Shown piece by piece: positions 6,320 to 9,233 of a DNA stretch of 9,233 nt (position 1 is the first letter of the stretch; the number at the start of each line of letters is the position of its first letter). This stretch comes from Bacteroidales bacterium (GTDB taxonomy: Bacteria > Bacteroidota > Bacteroidia > Bacteroidales > Dysgonomonadaceae): assembly GCA_012728155.1 (NCBI GenBank), contig JAAYFR010000084.1:1-9233 (forward strand), given 5' to 3'. The notes under the pieces are model-generated. The model saw nothing but the letters and a program-made list of their open reading frames with translations. It had not been told where the DNA came from and searched no databases. The position numbers and the translations under genes were made by a program.

Positions 6320-6874
6320 TTATCCTCCCAGCAATATGTAGAGGATAGGGATCAGAATACCGATCAGCAGATACCATTTCCCTCTTTTGGCGATGCCATG
6401 TTTCCCTTTGACCATAAAGAGTCCCGATATGGCGAGGAAGATGAGTGAGCCGGCAAATATATCGGCCATGGGTATCCACCCTTTGACACGGTTATAATGA
6501 AACCGGTTCACCCAGTAGGCAATCGGTTTCTTCTTGCTCACCTGGTATTGGGCGTTCCCTGTCTCCGGATCATACTCTCCAAGGGTTCCCTGTAGCATTA
6601 ATCGGTATTTCCCCCGCACTTCACCCACGTTATTCAGCTTGGGCCTGTCGGGCTCTGATTGCCATGCCTGTGCGAACTCTTCCGGCGTCAATCCTTTGTC
6701 GAATGTGAGCTGTATCTCTTCCACTTTATAAGAGGGATCCTTGCCCTTCATATGGGTGAGCAAAATCCCTGAGATGCCATAGACAAGCGACAACCCCACC
6801 ATCACGAAGCCGATATCGCGATGGAGGAAGCGGATCCACTTCCTTACCTTGGGACTAATTGTGAACTTCTTCAT
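6320..6874 (-). CDS. PepSY_TM-like membrane protein, candidate heme-binding reductase
   Basis: This is a 184-residue inner-membrane protein. The predicted topology is N-terminus inside (MKKFTISPKVRKWIRFLHR), helix 1 at about 21-40, an outside domain 42-137, helix 2 at about 138-155, a basic inside loop (KGKHGIAKRGK), and helix 3 at about 167-182. The sequence around both first helices (LHRDIGFVMVGLSLVYGISG; NRFHYNRVKGWIPMADIFAG) resembles PepSY-associated TM helix proteins. This group includes FoxB, a heme-containing ferric-siderophore reductase. His18 and His159 lie at the inner face, His41 and His126 at or near the outer face. Sitting just upstream of feoB and overlapping the lipoprotein gene by 20 bases, it probably works in iron handling. 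The reductase role is inference; family membership is fairly secure. Confidence 0.75.
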   Translation of the reverse strand: MKKFTISPKVRKWIRFLHRDIGFVMVGLSLVYGISGILLTHMKGKDPSYKVEEIQLTFDKGLTPEEFAQAWQSEPDRPKLNNVGEVRGKYRLMLQGTLGEYDPETGNAQYQVSKKKPIAYWVNRFHYNRVKGWIPMADIFAGSLIFLAISGLFMVKGKHGIAKRGKWYLLIGILIPILYILLGG

Positions 6875-7397
6875 AGTTCAATCCGTCGATATAATAGATA
6901 GAGTAGTAATCCTTACCTTGGGCTTTCATCCACACTTTCATTTCGTTGATATTGGCCAATTCGGCTGCACAAGTCTCTGCCGAACCGTCTTCCTGGATCA
7001 GTTTCTCGTTGGTGCTCTTCTCCATATCGGCTATCTCAACCTGGGTGAGACGGCGTTCGCGCAATATACCATTCACTTGCAGCTGAGTACCTTCCAACTC
7101 CCTGTTGAATCCACCTATTTCTCCCTTCGCCTCCACCCGGATAGACTGTTTCTGTCCCTCCCCGGTCAGGAAGCATCTTTTGCCAGAGTGTTTACAGGTG
7201 TGGGTGACATATCCCTTTACAGTGATCTCTTTGTCGAGATACGTTTCGGCAATGTCGTAGATCGAGTCAGCGTCAAAAGCGACGACTATGGTTTCCACGG
7301 ATTGTTTATCATCCTGGTTCTTTGTCGTTTGTCCCGCATTATTACAGGAGATTGCGAAAAACGCAAATACGACTAAAATAAAAGATAACTTTTTCAT
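6855..7397 (-). CDS. OB-fold-like lipoprotein with a Cys/His motif, in the feo cluster
   Basis: This is a 180-residue lipoprotein. A type II signal peptide is clear: MKK, a hydrophobic stretch, then lipobox AISC with C18 as the lipidated residue. There is no Asp at +2. After a short polar linker, residues 36-125 (VVAFDADSIYDIAETYLDKE through VNGILRER) look like a small beta-barrel of the secreted OB-fold type (tRNA_anti-like). This is a resemblance, not a proven match. Inside it, HTCKHSGKRC (residues 67-75 hold H67, C68, H70 and C75) is a compact possible metal, heme or disulfide site; C143 is a further cysteine. The gene is first in the feo cluster, behind a -7 motif, and its end overlaps the PepSY_TM gene by 20 bases, suggesting coupled translation and joint function outside the inner membrane. 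The exact role is unknown. Confidence 0.8.
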   Translation of the reverse strand: MKKLSFILVVFAFFAISCNNAGQTTKNQDDKQSVETIVVAFDADSIYDIAETYLDKEITVKGYVTHTCKHSGKRCFLTGEGQKQSIRVEAKGEIGGFNRELEGTQLQVNGILRERRLTQVEIADMEKSTNEKLIQEDGSAETCAAELANINEMKVWMKAQGKDYYSIYYIDGLNYEEVHN

Positions 7398-7424
7398 TAT
7401 TTAAACTGATTATAAATTAGATTG

Positions 7425-7432
7425 CAAATTTA
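7425..7432 (-). promoter_or_regulatory. -7 promoter element upstream of the feo cluster
   Basis: On the minus strand TAAATTTG (7432-7425) matches TAnnTTTG exactly and lies 27 bases before the lipoprotein ATG at 7397. That would give a short leader of about 20 bases. I see no TTTG at the -33 distance, and no convincing Fur-type palindrome. The rest of the 140-base gap (7398-7537) shows no strong terminator for the gene upstream. Confidence 0.5.
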
Positions 7433-7537
7433 CTGCTTTTTTGTTGATTATTACCTATTCTCTGGAGTTTCCTGATTTGTATGATCGCATCCAAAAGGTT
7501 TACGATTTGCTTGTATACGGAACATATAGATCATTCA

Positions 7538-8755
7538 TTATTCTTTCTGCGGGACAATCAACAAGGCAATTAATCCCGGTATTCCGGTAAGTAGTACCCA
7601 TAGGCTTCCCGGTACTCTTTCCCTCCTCCTTTTCATCAGGAAGAGATAGAGCAAGGCAAGGATGGTGTTGAGGATAAACGTTTGCCAGGAAGCAATATGA
7701 AGCTGTGGCCTAATATATTTCGTGTTTCGCTCTTGTAGTGTGATCGAGGCGGGGAACAGCCATTGGGAGACTTTTGCCCAGTTATCCCTGTTGGCTGCGA
7801 TAAAGGAGTCGTCCACTCTTCTCAGGTTGTCGTTCTGCAGGGCATAACTATACCTGCCATCAGGCTTGATGACATTCACCGTCCAGAAGAACATGTTGGC
7901 CATGATCATCACTTCGTCGTTTCGGATATCGATGGCTGGGATATCGAGTTTCAAGAGGTTGTAACTTGGAGCTTCGAGGATATAGATGCTCCCTTCGGTA
8001 TCGAAAAGAAAGCCATAAAAGCGCTTGTCGGTCACTGCCTGCATGGTGAAGTAGGCGACATCGATGCTGTCACTGACTTTGGTATTACGGATAAAAGGGC
8101 GGTTGTTCACCATCTTCATGTGAAACAGTTTCCCATCCGCATCCAGTGTAAAGTAACCTTCATCGTAGGGTTTGCGTATTGTCAGGATTCCTTGTGACCA
8201 TTGCGCCGGGAAAACATAGCCTTTCTTCTCCAACTCTTGGGCAAAGAGGTCGCTCTTCTCCCGGTTCACCTTGTTGCTGGTCACATCGATGAATTCGATT
8301 CTCTCCTTCATCCTGAACACATCATCGGGCGTTTCCAGGTTCAACCGTTTCGGCAGGGACTCATACATCACGTAAAGGCCGAGGTTGGGTGCGCTTGTCT
8401 CATTACTATTATAACGGAAGGTGAAGCTCTTTTGCCGGATCAGCGGCATCGTCACTTCCTCTCCCCTGATGGAGTCGGGCATCTTGCCCTCAGACGATAA
8501 CTGCCGGTAATACATCATCGGTAGGATGGAGTCGAACTCGGCAGCGCTGTATTGTTTGCCCGTGGCATCCCTGAGGGTTGTCTTTTTGCCTTCGACCTCC
8601 CTGTAACAGAACTCTTCGATGATCGAACTGTAATAGACAAACGGGTACCTCTGCGGTGTGGAGGTGGCTTTCTTGACGATGGCAGGGACTACCCACATGG
8701 CGACCAGGGTGACGATGAGGATAATGATTATTCTATAAAATGATTTGTTCATCAT
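7538..8755 (-). CDS. membrane-anchored DUF4857-like protein
   Basis: I place this 405-residue protein tentatively in the uncharacterised Bacteroidetes family DUF4857; the assignment is from memory of the architecture and gene order. An N-terminal helix (about 8-27, FYRIIIILIVTLVAMWVVPA) is followed by a large domain at about 30-355, probably extracytoplasmic. Two closing helices follow (about 359-374 and 384-401), separated by a basic turn KRRRER that should face the cytoplasm. The big domain has beta-rich stretches (LTIRKPYDEGYFTLDADGKL; FDTEGSIYIL; VIKPDGRYSYALQND) that suggest repeated beta units. ATG ATG at 8755/8752 gives two possible starts. It follows the permease-like gene by 13 bases, so it is likely an accessory part of that transporter. 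Its function is unknown. Confidence 0.6.
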   Translation of the reverse strand: MMNKSFYRIIIILIVTLVAMWVVPAIVKKATSTPQRYPFVYYSSIIEEFCYREVEGKKTTLRDATGKQYSAAEFDSILPMMYYRQLSSEGKMPDSIRGEEVTMPLIRQKSFTFRYNSNETSAPNLGLYVMYESLPKRLNLETPDDVFRMKERIEFIDVTSNKVNREKSDLFAQELEKKGYVFPAQWSQGILTIRKPYDEGYFTLDADGKLFHMKMVNNRPFIRNTKVSDSIDVAYFTMQAVTDKRFYGFLFDTEGSIYILEAPSYNLLKLDIPAIDIRNDEVMIMANMFFWTVNVIKPDGRYSYALQNDNLRRVDDSFIAANRDNWAKVSQWLFPASITLQERNTKYIRPQLHIASWQTFILNTILALLYLFLMKRRRERVPGSLWVLLTGIPGLIALLIVPQKE

Positions 8756-8768
8756 ACTTCAACAGTTA

Positions 8769-9233
8769 TTATTGGACTCCGTTCTTGAAGCGGGTTACCG
8801 AAACGAAAGAAAAGGTAAAGGTTACCGCCGCAATCACGATTAAAAAGGGCAGGAATGGAACGTAAGCGCCGGATGAGGCATCCATATAAAAGAGGGAGAC
8901 GAGGGCGACTGCCGGCATGGCATTCAGCACACGTTGCATCCATACCGGCTCGAAAGAGATCCATGCACCCAGCAAGTAGGTCGCATAACCCCCAAGAAAC
9001 CAGGGTAACATCTTCAGGAAGTTGGCCGTCACGATTTCGCTGCTGAATGATGCCGATATCCCTCCGAGCAGGACGAGACAGGTGACGATAAACAGTAGCG
9101 AGAGGATCACCACACCATATCCCAGCATTGCACAGAGGTTCTTCGCTTCGTTGAGGGGTAGATGGAGTGTCAGTTTTAACCTTTTTGACTGCATCTCCGG
9201 GGCGAATTGCACGATTGCGAAGAGCAATCCTGC
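8769..9233 (-). CDS. probable ABC transporter permease, C-terminal part (5' truncated)
   Basis: The open frame enters from the right edge; 154 residues are visible before TAA. It begins AGLLFAIVQFAPEMQSKRLK, then LHLPLNEAKNLCAMLGYG. An amphipathic segment with a conserved-looking PE and LHLP is followed by four hydrophobic segments (roughly GVVILSLLFIVTCLVLLGGI; MLPWFLGGYATYLLGAWIS; MPAVALVSLFYM; FLPFLIVIAAVTFTFSFVSV). The layout resembles ABC-2 type permeases of Bacteroidetes, which usually sit with a DUF4857-like partner and an ATPase gene further upstream. No ATPase is visible in the window, so the class is inferred. A TTG at 9227 is not a credible start, because the reading frame continues to the edge. 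The gap to the next gene is 13 bases. Confidence 0.55.
   Translation of the reverse strand, partial: AGLLFAIVQFAPEMQSKRLKLTLHLPLNEAKNLCAMLGYGVVILSLLFIVTCLVLLGGISASFSSEIVTANFLKMLPWFLGGYATYLLGAWISFEPVWMQRVLNAMPAVALVSLFYMDASSGAYVPFLPFLIVIAAVTFTFSFVSVTRFKNGVQ

Noticed and set aside
7398..7440. Possible Fur box before the feo cluster (TGATTATAAATTAGATT area)
   Set aside because: The palindrome is too poor to call, although iron regulation would be expected.
7398..7537. Intrinsic terminator for the DUF4857-like gene
   Set aside because: I found no stem followed by a T tract on the minus strand; only weak repeats of GATTTG and a GTATAC palindrome.
1..9233. CRISPR, insertion sequence, prophage or novel defence system
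   Set aside because: No repeat-spacer pattern, transposase, integrase or terminal repeat is visible; the gene content is core metabolism and transport.

Overview
The window reads as ordinary chromosome of a Bacteroidales bacterium. The family-level guess, Dysgonomonadaceae/Porphyromonadaceae, is inference. Three things point to Bacteroidetes: the pfkA / rnc-fabF-acpP / purN neighbourhood, a FeoA-FeoB fusion accompanied by a tiny CxxCxxC membrane protein, and matches to the TAnnTTTG -7 promoter element of this phylum with little Shine-Dalgarno signal. No mobile element, CRISPR array or rRNA is visible.

Left part (1-3268), housekeeping metabolism. The 3' end of a phosphofructokinase gene (+) converges on a minus-strand operon acpP-fabF-rnc (acyl carrier protein, ketoacyl-ACP synthase II, RNase III), whose genes are 10 and 1 bases apart. 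Divergent from acpP across a 154-base AT-rich gap is purN (+), the GAR transformylase of purine synthesis. The gap holds a probable acpP promoter, a GCAAA/TTTGC palindrome on its -33 element, and a leader hairpin before purN.

Middle (3269-3553). A tRNA-Leu(UAG) gene (+) has its own -7 element and a strong intrinsic terminator. A second hairpin follows immediately, between the tRNA and the converging feo genes.

Right part (3554-7432), a four-gene minus-strand iron cluster. In transcription order it encodes a Cys-containing OB-fold-like lipoprotein, a PepSY_TM-type membrane protein whose gene overlaps the lipoprotein gene by 20 bases, the 844-residue FeoA-FeoB ferrous iron transporter, and a 50-residue CxxCxxC membrane peptide typical of FeoB neighbours. 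The most interesting reading is that the PepSY_TM protein, with histidines on both membrane faces, is a heme-bearing ferric reductase or electron conduit supplying Fe2+ to FeoB. This is a hypothesis.

Far right (7538-9233). A 405-residue membrane-anchored protein resembling the Bacteroidetes DUF4857 family lies downstream of a truncated multi-helix membrane protein, probably an ABC transporter permease. Both are on the minus strand, 13 bases apart. Their substrate cannot be told from the sequence.
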